From assembly GCA_020634335.1 (NCBI GenBank), contig JACKBY010000015.1:11614-75613 (forward strand): 64,000 bases of DNA. The letters run 5' to 3'. Of this stretch, positions 32,838 through 41,527 are shown piece after piece. The notes below the pieces were generated by a model. That model was not told the origin of the DNA. It did no database searches and saw only the letters and a program-made list of their open reading frames with translations. Both the position numbers and the translations under genes were made by a program. Source of the stretch: Promineifilum sp. (GTDB lineage Bacteria; Chloroflexota; Anaerolineae; Promineifilales; Promineifilaceae). Each line of letters starts with the position of its first letter. Position 1 is the stretch's first letter.

Positions 32838-33798
32838 TCACCGGCCGCAACCCGCCGCTCCCAATCGGTTTCTTGTCACCGGCGGGGCCGGATTTCTGGG
32901 GTCGGCGCTGGCTAACCGGCTGGCAGCCGCAGGCCATCGGGTATACGCCCTGGATGATTTGAGTAATGGCGATCCCACTCGGCTTGATCCTCGCGTTGAT
33001 TTTACCCTGGGCGACATCGACAACGTGCCCTTGCTGTGGTCGCTGCTGCAAAACGTCGATTGCGCCTATCACCTGGCGGCGCGCGTGTCCGTGCCGCAAT
33101 CGATCCTCTACCCTCGCGAATACGCCCGCGTCAACGTCGGCGGCACGGTCAGCCTGATGGAAGCCATGCGCGACACGGGCGTCGGCCGCGTCATCTTCAC
33201 CTCATCGGGCGCGGTCTATGGCCGGCAGCCGCGCCAGCCCGTGCGTGAAGATGACCTGCCCCACCCCGACAGTCCCTACGCGGTCAGCAAATGGTCGGCC
33301 GAGCAATACGTCCGCACTATCGGCGAACTGTGGGGGCTGGAGACGGTGGCCTTGCGTATTTTCAACGCTTATGGGCCGGGGCAGAGCCTGCCGGTATCCC
33401 ACGCGCCGGTTGTGCCCCGCTTTCTGAAGGAGGCGCTGGCCGGCGGATCGCTCGTTGTGTTTGGCGACGGCCGGCAGACGCGCGATTACATCTACGTCGA
33501 CGACGTGATCGACGCGCTGATCGGCGCGGCCACAACCACCGGGCTGGGGCACGCTGTCATCAACATCGGCAACGGTCGGGAAACGAGCGTCAACGAGTTG
33601 ATCGCCCAAATAGAGCGAGCCACCGGCCGCCACGCCAACGTCATCCACAATCCGGAAAAGCAGGGTGGTGTGCCACAACTGGCGGCTGACGTCGGCCGGG
33701 CGCGCCAGCTGCTGGGATTCGAACCCAAAATTGACCTGGAGACCGGCTTGCGCTTAACGCTTGACCAAGATGCGCGCTTCGGCCGCGCTAAAGCGTGA
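32824..33798 (+). CDS. NAD-dependent epimerase/dehydratase (UDP-sugar epimerase type, extended SDR)
   Basis: A 324-residue extended SDR. The NAD-binding VTGGAGFLGSALANRL, acidic DDLSNGD, catalytic Ser in FTSSGAVYG and the Tyr-x-x-x-Lys motif YAVSK are present, along with NAYGPGQ, DYIYVDDVIDAL and NIGNGRETSVNEL of UDP-glucose 4-epimerase-like enzymes. Enzymes of this type invert or oxidise nucleotide sugars for the cell envelope. ATG 32824 or 32827 both overlap the upstream stop. The last 11 bp overlap the convergent PAP2 gene. Confidence 0.9.
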   Translation: MMSADHRPQPAAPNRFLVTGGAGFLGSALANRLAAAGHRVYALDDLSNGDPTRLDPRVDFTLGDIDNVPLLWSLLQNVDCAYHLAARVSVPQSILYPREYARVNVGGTVSLMEAMRDTGVGRVIFTSSGAVYGRQPRQPVREDDLPHPDSPYAVSKWSAEQYVRTIGELWGLETVALRIFNAYGPGQSLPVSHAPVVPRFLKEALAGGSLVVFGDGRQTRDYIYVDDVIDALIGAATTTGLGHAVINIGNGRETSVNELIAQIERATGRHANVIHNPEKQGGVPQLAADVGRARQLLGFEPKIDLETGLRLTLDQDARFGRAKA

Positions 33799-34777
33799 CG
33801 TGCACTTCGGATTCGGGGTCGGCCAACGCCAGCCGCAACAGAACAAAGACCCATGGGGCAAAATAGGTAACCCAGAGCAAGATCAACAAGTAGCGCAAGA
33901 AATGCAGCGGCAGCCCCAACCACAGCGGCGTCGTTGGGAAAACGACCCGCAGGCCGGCCCAGATGCCGGCGGTGCCGGCCATGCCCAGCACAAAGCGCAA
34001 GATGCGTTTCCAGACCGGCCCATCGGCGTGAAAGCGTATTCGACTGCTTTCCAGTATGATGCCGACGCCGAAGCCCAACAGCGCACCAAAGGTCGACACG
34101 ACCGCCTCATAGCCGCTCAGTTCAGCGGCGGGGACATACGCGGCCCAAGGCACGTCTTCCGACACCGGCCCCAGCAAGAGATAAATGCCCACGTAGACGG
34201 CGGCCAGCACCGTGGGAATGAGCACCATCAGCAACAGGCGACGGCCGAGGATCTGCTTGTTAAAGCGCGCAAAATAAAACTGTTGCCACAAGAGGAAGGC
34301 GATCAGAATGATGAGGCCGGCGGCAAAGCCGACGGCAATATCCTGAAGAAAGTGGACGCCCAGATAGAGGCGGCTGAGGCCCATCAACAGAATGTACACA
34401 AAGGCGGCGACCCACAGCCACGTGCGGCGAACAGTGGCAGCCAGGAGCAGGAAAACCGCTGTCGTGTTCTGGACGTGGCCGCTGGGAAGGCCAAACTCTA
34501 CCACATCGTAACGCCCGATTTCAGGTTCGAGCCAAAAGGGGCGTGGCTGGCGGATTAAATTCTTGAGAATGGTGTTGACGAAGGTGGACAGGAGAAAAAT
34601 ATAGCCAAGCTGGCGGCCGAGACGCTTGTCGACGCACCAGTAGATGGACGAGATGAAGACCAGAAAAAACCCCGCCGTGCCCAGCGCCGTTATAAGACTC
34701 ATCACCCCCAGGAGGCGTGGATAGGCTTCCTGCATGAGAGTCGTCAAGGCAATGCTCAACTGATATAGTTCTTCCAT
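33788..34777 (-). CDS. PAP2-family membrane phosphatase
   Basis: A 329-residue protein with six or more membrane segments. The three-part phosphatase signature is intact: KNLIRQPRP, LPSGHVQNTTAVF and SRLYLGVHFLQD with its catalytic His. Such enzymes remove phosphate from lipid carriers (undecaprenyl pyrophosphate or phosphatidate) on the outer face of the membrane. The C-terminal third is an extra hydrophobic region. ATG 34777 follows AAGGGGC; an ATG at 34804 adds nine residues without support. The neighbouring UDP-sugar epimerase suggests a link to envelope polysaccharide, but they are convergent. Confidence 0.9.
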   Translation of the reverse strand: MEELYQLSIALTTLMQEAYPRLLGVMSLITALGTAGFFLVFISSIYWCVDKRLGRQLGYIFLLSTFVNTILKNLIRQPRPFWLEPEIGRYDVVEFGLPSGHVQNTTAVFLLLAATVRRTWLWVAAFVYILLMGLSRLYLGVHFLQDIAVGFAAGLIILIAFLLWQQFYFARFNKQILGRRLLLMVLIPTVLAAVYVGIYLLLGPVSEDVPWAAYVPAAELSGYEAVVSTFGALLGFGVGIILESSRIRFHADGPVWKRILRFVLGMAGTAGIWAGLRVVFPTTPLWLGLPLHFLRYLLILLWVTYFAPWVFVLLRLALADPESEVHVTL

Positions 34778-34897
34778 GCCCCTTCCCTTAAGGTTCGCGG
34801 TCAATCGGCCGACCGGCGGGAATTGTAGCCCAGGCGTTCGCAGTTCACAATGTTTATGAACGGCAGCAGTCGATTGGGCCGCTCCACGTCACCGTGT

Positions 34898-34925
34898 TTG
34901 CCAGACAAACGCACGGTACTATAAT
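34898..34925 (+). promoter_or_regulatory. Promoter of the two-component operon
   Basis: TTGCCA (34898-34903) and a perfect TATAAT (34920-34925) with a 16 bp spacer lie 30 bp upstream of the response regulator, whose ATG also has a strong GGAGG ribosome binding site. Confidence 0.75.
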
Positions 34926-34954
34926 GATGAGATTAGTTAATTGGAGGTTTATCC

Positions 34955-35632
34955 ATGTCGTCAACAATACTGGTCGTCGAAGATGAGGAACGCATCCGGC
35001 AATTTCTTCAGCGCGGCCTTGGATTTGAAGGGTATCGTATCGAGGTAGCTCCCGACGGCCCCACGGCTCTGGAGTTGGCTCGCGACACGCCGCCCGACCT
35101 CGTGTTGCTGGACCTGATGTTGCCGGGCATGGATGGGTTGGAGGTTTGTCGCCGGCTGCGCGCCGTCAGTGATGTGCCCATCCTCATGCTGACCGCCAAG
35201 GAAGCGATCGATGATCGAGTCGCCGGGTTGGACGCCGGGGCCGACGACTACCTGGTAAAACCCTTCGCCTTCGACGAACTCATGGCTCGTGTGCGGGCGC
35301 TGTTGCGCCGGGCACAACCAGCCCAGCCGCAAGTATTCCGCTTCGCCGATCTGGAACTGGACACCGGCACGCGGCAGGGCCGACGCGGCGGGGCGACTTT
35401 CGATCTGACCGCCAAGGAGTATGAGCTGCTAGAGCTTTTCATGCGCCACCCGCGACAGGTGTTAACCCGCGACGTGATATTCGACCACGTGTGGAACTAC
35501 GATTTCGGCGGCGAAAGTAACATTATCGAGGTCTACGTGCGCTACTTGCGCCAAAAGACCGAACAGGGGGACATGGCCCGGCTAATTCATACCGTGCGAG
35601 GCATCGGTTACGTCCTGCGCGAGGAGTCATAG
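34955..35632 (+). CDS. OmpR/PhoB-family response regulator
   Basis: A 225-residue DNA-binding regulator. The receiver domain has the acidic pair in VVEDEERIR, phospho-acceptor Asp53 in LLDLMLPGMDG, Thr in LMLTAKEAI and Lys in YLVKPFAFDEL. The C-terminal winged helix (FDLTAKEYELLELFMRHPRQ, VYVRYLRQKTE, IHTVRGIGYVLR) is the OmpR type. The histidine kinase gene begins 7 bp after its stop, so this is a complete two-component operon with its own promoter. The regulated genes are unknown. Confidence 0.96.
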   Translation: MSSTILVVEDEERIRQFLQRGLGFEGYRIEVAPDGPTALELARDTPPDLVLLDLMLPGMDGLEVCRRLRAVSDVPILMLTAKEAIDDRVAGLDAGADDYLVKPFAFDELMARVRALLRRAQPAQPQVFRFADLELDTGTRQGRRGGATFDLTAKEYELLELFMRHPRQVLTRDVIFDHVWNYDFGGESNIIEVYVRYLRQKTEQGDMARLIHTVRGIGYVLREES

Positions 35633-35639
35633 TCTCTAC

Positions 35640-37136
35640 TTGTCCATCCAAAACCGGCTGCTGCTGGTCTATGCCCTGATCTTCAGCATCGTCTACTTCC
35701 TGTCGTCGCTGGTTATTTACATCCTGCCCCGCAACCAGCTTCTGGCCCAAATCGATGGCGATCTCTACTCGCTCGCCTCCGAACTGGTGACCGGCAGCAT
35801 TGAGGTCGGTGCCGACGGCATCATCCGCATGCCCTTGCCGTCGGACCTGGCGACGCTGCAGACGGCCTCGACCTTTCTCATCATCGTGAACCGGCAAAAC
35901 GAGATCGTCTTTCAGTCCAGCAATCTGGCCGGCTTCAACGATGTGCTGGATCCTGAAAGCCTGGGCACACAAGAGATTTATCGCCTGGTCCCGCGCGAGG
36001 ACACGCTGTTGCGCGTCCTGACCGTGCCCGTATTCGACGACGCCAGCCAACCTATTGGCCATATTCAGGTGGCCCGCCTGCTCGACAATTTCGAGATTTT
36101 CAATCGCGTGCTTAGCCGGGCGCTGCTGATCAGCATGGGCGCGGCCTTTGCCTCGCTCATCATGTTAACAATCCTGACGTCCAGCTTGTTCAGGCCGCTG
36201 GAAGACATCGCCACCGTCGCCCGGCAAATCACCCGCGCCGATGATCTCAGCCGGCGCGTGCCCCATAGCAGCCGCACCGACGAGATCGGCGAGCTGGCCC
36301 GCGCCTTCAATCAGACGCTCGAACGGCTGGACCGGCTGTTTCGCAGCCAGCAGCGCTTTCTGGCCGACGTCTCCCACGAATTACGCACGCCGCTGACCAG
36401 CGTGCGCGGCAACCTGGACCTGATGAAGCGATTCGGCCACTACGATGAGGAGTCGATGGACGTCATCCAGGATGAGATGGAGCGGATGAGCCGCTTGCTG
36501 GGCGATCTCCTGCTGCTGGCGCGGGCCGACACCGGTGGATTGCCACTGCAGATTGGGCCGGTAGAACTGGATAACGTCCTGTTCGAAGTGTACCGGCAGG
36601 TCAGGCGTATCGAGAAACCGGTCTCAGTCGAGTTGACGGCCGTCGATCAGGCTACCATCCTCGGTGATGAAGATCGCCTGAAGCAACTGTTGCTCAACAT
36701 GGTGGATAACGGCATCAAATATACGCTGCCCGGCGGCACAGTTCGGCTGAGTCTGACCAAGGAAGGCGGGTGGGCGAATTTGATCATCAGCGATACCGGC
36801 ATCGGCATCCCGCCCGAGGATTTGCCCCACATATTCGACCGCTTTTATCGAGTGGACAAGGCGCGCAGCCGGGCACAGGGTGGCTCAGGTCTGGGGCTGG
36901 CCATCGCCAAATGGATCGTCCAGGCCCACGGCGGCGCGATCCAGGTGGACAGCACCGTCGGCCAGGGAACGACCTTCCGCATCACGCTCCCCCTCAATGA
37001 ATCCCCCCGGCAATTGCCCGACCGTACAGCGGAGATAGATGAGGAAGCGCTCAAGACACGAACCGGGACCCGCCCTCGCGGCTTGCCGGGAACGCTGCGG
37101 CGCGGCCAGCCGGCGGGCGAAAAGGAAAGCCCATAG
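35640..37136 (+). CDS. Membrane sensor histidine kinase (partner of the upstream OmpR regulator)
   Basis: A 498-residue kinase starting at TTG 35640; there is no nearby upstream ATG in frame, and the first membrane segment begins at about residue 7, so this rare start is likely. Two membrane segments (about residues 7-29 and 163-187) flank a 130-residue extracytoplasmic sensor. HAMP follows (RPLEDIATVARQITRADDL), then the HisKA box FLADVSHELRTPLTSVRGNL with His near residue 246, and the ATPase N, G1, F and G2 boxes (NMVDNGIKYT, SDTGIGIP, FDRFYRVD, GGSGLGLAI). The tail of about 40 residues is basic and disordered. Confidence 0.95.
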   Translation: MSIQNRLLLVYALIFSIVYFLSSLVIYILPRNQLLAQIDGDLYSLASELVTGSIEVGADGIIRMPLPSDLATLQTASTFLIIVNRQNEIVFQSSNLAGFNDVLDPESLGTQEIYRLVPREDTLLRVLTVPVFDDASQPIGHIQVARLLDNFEIFNRVLSRALLISMGAAFASLIMLTILTSSLFRPLEDIATVARQITRADDLSRRVPHSSRTDEIGELARAFNQTLERLDRLFRSQQRFLADVSHELRTPLTSVRGNLDLMKRFGHYDEESMDVIQDEMERMSRLLGDLLLLARADTGGLPLQIGPVELDNVLFEVYRQVRRIEKPVSVELTAVDQATILGDEDRLKQLLLNMVDNGIKYTLPGGTVRLSLTKEGGWANLIISDTGIGIPPEDLPHIFDRFYRVDKARSRAQGGSGLGLAIAKWIVQAHGGAIQVDSTVGQGTTFRITLPLNESPRQLPDRTAEIDEEALKTRTGTRPRGLPGTLRRGQPAGEKESP

Positions 37137-37151
37137 CCGAATAACGAAAAA

Positions 37152-37197
37152 AGGCTGGGTCAGGGCAGGTGAAATTTCGCCTGCCCTGACCCAGCCT
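37152..37197 (-). terminator. Long intrinsic terminator of the pspC gene
   Basis: A 21 bp nearly perfect stem (one G-U pair) from AGGCTGGGTCAGGGCAGG to its complement, with an AATT loop. The A run on its left reads as a U run on the minus strand, so it ends the pspC transcript. It lies 15 bp after the kinase stop and may also slow transcripts from the other side. Confidence 0.9.
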
Positions 37198-37224
37198 CTA
37201 CGTCGCCCCCATGCGGCCGGCGGC

Positions 37225-37629
37225 TCAGTCGCGAGCGCGCCGTACCAGATAGAACACGCCGGCGCCGATCAGGATAATGGGCCAGATAAAGCCCGGCACA
37301 TTCCCCATTTGGCTCAACAGGAAAAACCCACCAAACAATATGAGCAGCACGCCGACAGTGGCCGCCGGGCTAAACCGCGTCTTGTAAGCAGCCGGGTCCT
37401 CGAACTCATCCTCGGACACGATGCGTATCTGCGGTTGGCTACGCGACGGAGTGGGCATAACGATCCATAAAACGACGTAAATGGCGAACCCGACGCCGCT
37501 GGCCAGGAGCAAGAAAACAAATGCCAATCGCACCAGCACCGGATCGATTCCCACGTAGTCGGCCAGACCGCCACACACACCGGCGATCATCTTGTCTGTT
37601 TCGCTGCGCATCAGCCTTGTTTGCTGCAT
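37225..37629 (-). CDS. PspC-domain membrane protein
   Basis: A 134-residue protein. Residues 5-60 are a PspC domain: LMRSETDKMIAGVCGGLADY, VGIDPVLVRLAFVF and the membrane segment up to YVVLWIVMP. A soluble linker with acidic residues follows, then two membrane segments (about residues 85-105 and 110-128). PspC-like proteins sense or answer envelope stress in the phage-shock response of many bacteria. GGAGG lies 8 nt before the ATG. It is on the strand opposite to the two-component operon next to it. Confidence 0.88.
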   Translation of the reverse strand: MQQTRLMRSETDKMIAGVCGGLADYVGIDPVLVRLAFVFLLLASGVGFAIYVVLWIVMPTPSRSQPQIRIVSEDEFEDPAAYKTRFSPAATVGVLLILFGGFFLLSQMGNVPGFIWPIILIGAGVFYLVRRARD

Positions 37630-37825
37630 GCTCTTACCTCCACAATCAATCTTTACTTGCTATACGCCTTCGATCCGGGAAAGTTGCGCCCGATTTTCAG
37701 GCCGGCGGGACTTTTAACTCATATGAGAAGAGGATGACTGGGAAGGATGGCCTATGGAATCAGATACCCTTTTTGTTATACTGTGGGATTGTAAGGATGA
37801 TTTATTCACGAGGTAGCACGTCCAG

Positions 37826-38386
37826 GTGGACGCGCGGGTGAGAGCGATCACAGATATTGTGAATGTCCAATTGACCGACACTTGGAAAGAAGGGCTGGCG
37901 CGCATGGTGCGCCACCGCCCCTTGGCCGGGCTAATGGGCTGGGGTGTCCGTCTGGTGGTTCCTCGCCAGCGAGTCGGGGTCGCTCTGGTCACATTCAACG
38001 AAGACGAGGAAATATTGTTACTGCGCCACGTATTCCACACGCCCAATCCGTGGGGGTTGCCCGGCGGGTGGCTGGGCCGCAACGAAGCGCCGCAGGCCGG
38101 CCTGGTCCGCGAATTACGCGAGGAAACCGGGCTGGCTGTTTCGCTCGGCCGCCCCGTTCATGTGGCCCATGCCGGGTCGCCGCCGTTCATCGTGATGGCT
38201 TATAGCGGGCAGTTACAGCCCGGAGAAATGCGACTCAACGCGGAAATCCTGGAGGCGCGCTGGTTCAGCCTCGATCATCTGCCCGGCCCCCTCATGCCCT
38301 TTACCGCGGCGGCCATCACGGCCGGCCTGTCTCTCCACCGGCTAACCACCCCAATCGGCGGCCACCTCGTGCATGAGACATCGTAA
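37826..38386 (+). CDS. Nudix hydrolase
   Basis: A 186-residue protein with an intact Nudix box, GGWLGRNEAPQAGLVRELRE then ETGL, which binds the metal that hydrolyses a nucleoside diphosphate linked to another group X. The N-terminal 45 residues are helical. The start is uncertain: GTG 37826 and GTG 37838 are both possible. It precedes the beta-lactamase-fold pair by 9 bp on the same strand and is probably co-transcribed with them, but a shared role is not evident. The substrate is unknown. Confidence 0.88.
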   Translation: MDARVRAITDIVNVQLTDTWKEGLARMVRHRPLAGLMGWGVRLVVPRQRVGVALVTFNEDEEILLLRHVFHTPNPWGLPGGWLGRNEAPQAGLVRELREETGLAVSLGRPVHVAHAGSPPFIVMAYSGQLQPGEMRLNAEILEARWFSLDHLPGPLMPFTAAAITAGLSLHRLTTPIGGHLVHETS

Positions 38387-38395
38387 CGCATCCAT

Positions 38396-39889
38396 ATGAA
38401 CCGCAATGCATCACCCGGCCTAGGACAGTGGATCACCGTTTCCCTCATGGTGGCGGTTTCGCTTTTTCTGCTGTACCAGCTCTACCAGTATGCCGGCACG
38501 CGCACCGACTTTCCCACAGGTCTCAAGATTGGTTCCGTCGATGTGGGCCAGATGAACCCTGAAGAAGCGCGGGCAGAGCTGACGACCAAATATCTCGACG
38601 CGCCGGTCACTCTGTACCACGGCGAAAACAAGTTCGATCTGATGCCCTCGCAGGCGAAATTCACCCTGGATTTCGATACGATGCTGTCTCAGGCCGACAG
38701 AGAGCGCACGCGCCAGGACTTCTGGTCCGGCTTCTGGGGCTTTTTGTGGGGCCGCCCGGTCGAGGTCAACCCGGTGCCGCTGGCGGCAACGCACGACCGC
38801 GAAGCGCTGCGCAACTATCTGGAAGAGATCAAGAGCCTGGTCGATCTGCCCGCGCAACCACCGCAGCCTGTACCCGGCAGCATGAGTTTCCAGTATGGCA
38901 CGCCGGGCACAGAAACCAACATCGAAGCCAGCTTTGCCGACATTGAAGCGGCACTCTATCGTCCCGGCACGCGGGAGGCGCGGCTTATTGTGGAACCGAA
39001 AGACCCACAGCGCCCCAATATCAACTTGCTGTCCCGCCTGCTGGTGAATCGCCTGCAAGTTTTTGAGCAAGACACCAATGGCATGGCCGGCGTGTTCATC
39101 ATGGATTTGTCGACCGGTGAGGAAGTCAACATCAACAGCGACGTGCCCGTGACGGCTATCGACCTGATGAAACTGCCCATCGTGTTGGAGACCTATCACG
39201 AGCTCGATCAGTTGCCGACGCTCTCACAGCGGCAACTCATCTCCGACACGCTGGTCATCAACCCCGACAACAGTAGCGCCAATGAACTATTGGCGTTTAT
39301 CGGCGGCGAAGAAGGGCCCTACGTGGGCGCGGAAAAAGTTACCTCGACCCTGCAACGGCTGGGCCTGGTCAACTCCTTCATCATGGCTCCCTACGACGCG
39401 CCCATGCCTGCCGGCAAGCAGACCCCGGAAACGCCGGCCAACTCGGTCGAAGCCCTGCGCACCAACCCCGGCGCCACCATGCAAACGACGGCCGAAGACA
39501 TGGGCACCCTGCTGTCGATGATCTACTATTGCGCCACGGGCCAGGGCGGGGCATTGGTGGCCGCCTTTCCGGCCGATGACTGGCAGCGCGAATGCCTGGA
39601 AATGCTCGACTACATGGAGCGCAACAAGATCGGCAGCCTGATCGAAGAGGGCGTTCCCCAAGACATCACCATCGCCCACCGCCACGGCTGGATCGGTGAC
39701 ACCCACGTCGACGCGGGTATCATCTTCAGTCCCAGCGGCGATTACGTCATTGTCGAGATCATGTACAAGCCCGAATGGCTGGAGTGGGAGTTGAGCGCGC
39801 CGCTTATCGCCGACGTCTCGCGCGCGGCGTATAATTATTTCAACTTCGACGCGCCCTATCTGGGCCAGAGCAACGCGGCCAATAACTAG
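38396..39889 (+). CDS. YoaR/beta-lactamase-fold membrane protein with lost catalytic motifs (pseudoenzyme)
   Basis: A 497-residue protein anchored by a membrane segment at residues 11-30. Residues 40-190 resemble YoaR/VanW-type putative peptidoglycan-binding domains (IGSVDVGQMNPEEARAEL, LMPSQAKFTLDFDTML). Residues 215-490 are a class A beta-lactamase-like fold (MAGVFIMDLSTGEEVNINSD at its start). In the next gene, its paralogue, the SxxK, SxN and KxG positions read S-I-L-K, S-S-N and K-H-G. Here they read D-L-M-K (Asp256), P-D-N and R-H-G. All three are changed, so hydrolysis is very unlikely and a binding or regulatory role is inferred. It is 9 bp upstream of the paralogue. Confidence 0.82.
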   Translation: MNRNASPGLGQWITVSLMVAVSLFLLYQLYQYAGTRTDFPTGLKIGSVDVGQMNPEEARAELTTKYLDAPVTLYHGENKFDLMPSQAKFTLDFDTMLSQADRERTRQDFWSGFWGFLWGRPVEVNPVPLAATHDREALRNYLEEIKSLVDLPAQPPQPVPGSMSFQYGTPGTETNIEASFADIEAALYRPGTREARLIVEPKDPQRPNINLLSRLLVNRLQVFEQDTNGMAGVFIMDLSTGEEVNINSDVPVTAIDLMKLPIVLETYHELDQLPTLSQRQLISDTLVINPDNSSANELLAFIGGEEGPYVGAEKVTSTLQRLGLVNSFIMAPYDAPMPAGKQTPETPANSVEALRTNPGATMQTTAEDMGTLLSMIYYCATGQGGALVAAFPADDWQRECLEMLDYMERNKIGSLIEEGVPQDITIAHRHGWIGDTHVDAGIIFSPSGDYVIVEIMYKPEWLEWELSAPLIADVSRAAYNYFNFDAPYLGQSNAANN

Positions 39890-39898
39890 GTCTGACCG

Positions 39899-41401
39899 AT
39901 GTTAAAGGTACTTCGCCGCATCCTCCTGATCGCCCTCCTCACCGTGGGCGCCGCCTACCTCCTTTACCAGGGGTTCCTGTTTTGGCGGGCGCTCGACAAA
40001 TTCCCGCCGACGACGGTCGTAGCCGATGTGCCGGTCGGCGGCCTGACGCTGGACGCGGCCCGCGAAGCGATAAACGAACGCTATCTGGCCCCGGTCTCCA
40101 TCTACAACGGCGACCAGCGCGCCGCCGAAATCATGCCTGCCGACGTCGGCTTCAGCATAGACACCGAGACCATGCTGGCCGAGGCGCAAACCGAGTGGCA
40201 AAAGCAGGAGATGTGGCTGCGCTACGTCGAATTCGTCATCGGTCTGTCGCCCGAACCCATCGTCGTCGACATCCGCGCCCAGCACGACGACGGCGCTCTC
40301 AGCAATCAACTGAACATGGTGGCCGATTTCGTCGACCGCCCGGCCCAGGGGCCACAACTTCTGGCCGACACGGGCGAAATCCAACCCGGACAATCGGGCA
40401 CGGTCACCGATCGCGCGGCGACTCTGGACGCGCTGCGCGCCGCGCTCTATAGTCCCGAAGACCGGCGCGTTGACCTGCTGATGATCGAAGAACCCGCCCC
40501 GGAGTGGGACATTCGTGTCCTGCAGGATGCCATTGAAAAACAATTGGCCTCCTTCGACGGGTTTGGCAGTGTGTTCATTCTCGATCTGCAAACCGGCGAG
40601 GAAGTGCGCATCAATTCTGACGTGGCCGTGTCCGCGCTCAGCATCCTGAAGATCGCCATCTTCGTCGAAGCCTATCGCGCGCTCGATAACCCGCCTACGG
40701 ACTTTGAGCAGGAATTGTTCATGAGCACGGCCACGGCTTCCAGCAACCACAGCGCCAATTTGTTGTTACACGTGATCGCGGGCGAAGACAACACCTATGA
40801 GGGCGCGGCCGTCCTGACCGAAGAAATGCACCATCTGGGCATGGTCAACAGTTTCATGGCCATTCCCTATGACGCGACCGTCGTCCCCTCGCGCCCCAGC
40901 ACCTATACGACCCCGGCCAATGCCAACCCCACTATCGACACCCGGCCCGACCCGTCTATGCAGACGACGGCCGAGGACATCGGCAGCCTGCTGGCGATGC
41001 TCTATTACTGTGCCAAGGGCGAAGGCGGGCTGCTGGCGGTCTATCCGGGCGAGATCACCCAGGAAGAGTGCCAGGCTATCGTCGACCTGATGGTGCAGAA
41101 CGTCGAAGGCAATCTGATTCGCTTCGGCGTGCCCGACGGCGTGCCCGTCTCCCACAAGCACGGCTGGAGCTTCAACGAGCACGGCGACGCGGGCATCGTC
41201 TACTCACCCGGTGGCGATTACGTCATCTACACGCTGCTGGCCCAGCCGGATAGCGATTGGCTTTCCTCGGAATACAGCTTCCCCATCCTGCGCGAGATCG
41301 CCCGCGCTGCCTACAACTATTTCAACCACGATCATCCCTTCGCCGGCCGCCCTCCCCATCAGGTGGAAGAACTGGAAGCGATCCGCGCCGGCGGGAATTA
41401 A
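39899..41401 (+). CDS. YoaR/beta-lactamase-fold serine hydrolase, catalytically intact paralogue
   Basis: A 500-residue protein with the same layout as the preceding gene: membrane anchor (residues 6-26), YoaR-like domain with VPVGGLTLDAAREAINERYL, and a class A beta-lactamase-like domain starting FGSVFILDLQTGEEVRINSD. The catalytic serine is Ser248 in S-I-L-K, the second motif is S-S-N before HSANLLLH, and the third is HKHGWSFNEHGDAGIV. It is likely an extracytoplasmic serine hydrolase acting on peptidoglycan or beta-lactams. The tandem arrangement with an inactive sister suggests duplication and then division of roles. Confidence 0.85.
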   Translation: MLKVLRRILLIALLTVGAAYLLYQGFLFWRALDKFPPTTVVADVPVGGLTLDAAREAINERYLAPVSIYNGDQRAAEIMPADVGFSIDTETMLAEAQTEWQKQEMWLRYVEFVIGLSPEPIVVDIRAQHDDGALSNQLNMVADFVDRPAQGPQLLADTGEIQPGQSGTVTDRAATLDALRAALYSPEDRRVDLLMIEEPAPEWDIRVLQDAIEKQLASFDGFGSVFILDLQTGEEVRINSDVAVSALSILKIAIFVEAYRALDNPPTDFEQELFMSTATASSNHSANLLLHVIAGEDNTYEGAAVLTEEMHHLGMVNSFMAIPYDATVVPSRPSTYTTPANANPTIDTRPDPSMQTTAEDIGSLLAMLYYCAKGEGGLLAVYPGEITQEECQAIVDLMVQNVEGNLIRFGVPDGVPVSHKHGWSFNEHGDAGIVYSPGGDYVIYTLLAQPDSDWLSSEYSFPILREIARAAYNYFNHDHPFAGRPPHQVEELEAIRAGGN

Positions 41402-41527
41402 AATTTGGCTGCGGATTAAACGGAGCACGCGGATCAAGGATGGCACAAAAGCCCAAACCAACCGCGCAGCCCTCTCAGTCCATAGCCATCCATTGTTTTC
41501 AACTGTTTTCAACAAGGAGAGTTTGCT

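Noticed and set aside
34898..37136. Two-component system as part of a novel locus with PspC
   Set aside because: PspC is on the opposite strand behind a strong terminator, so no operon link is supported by sequence.
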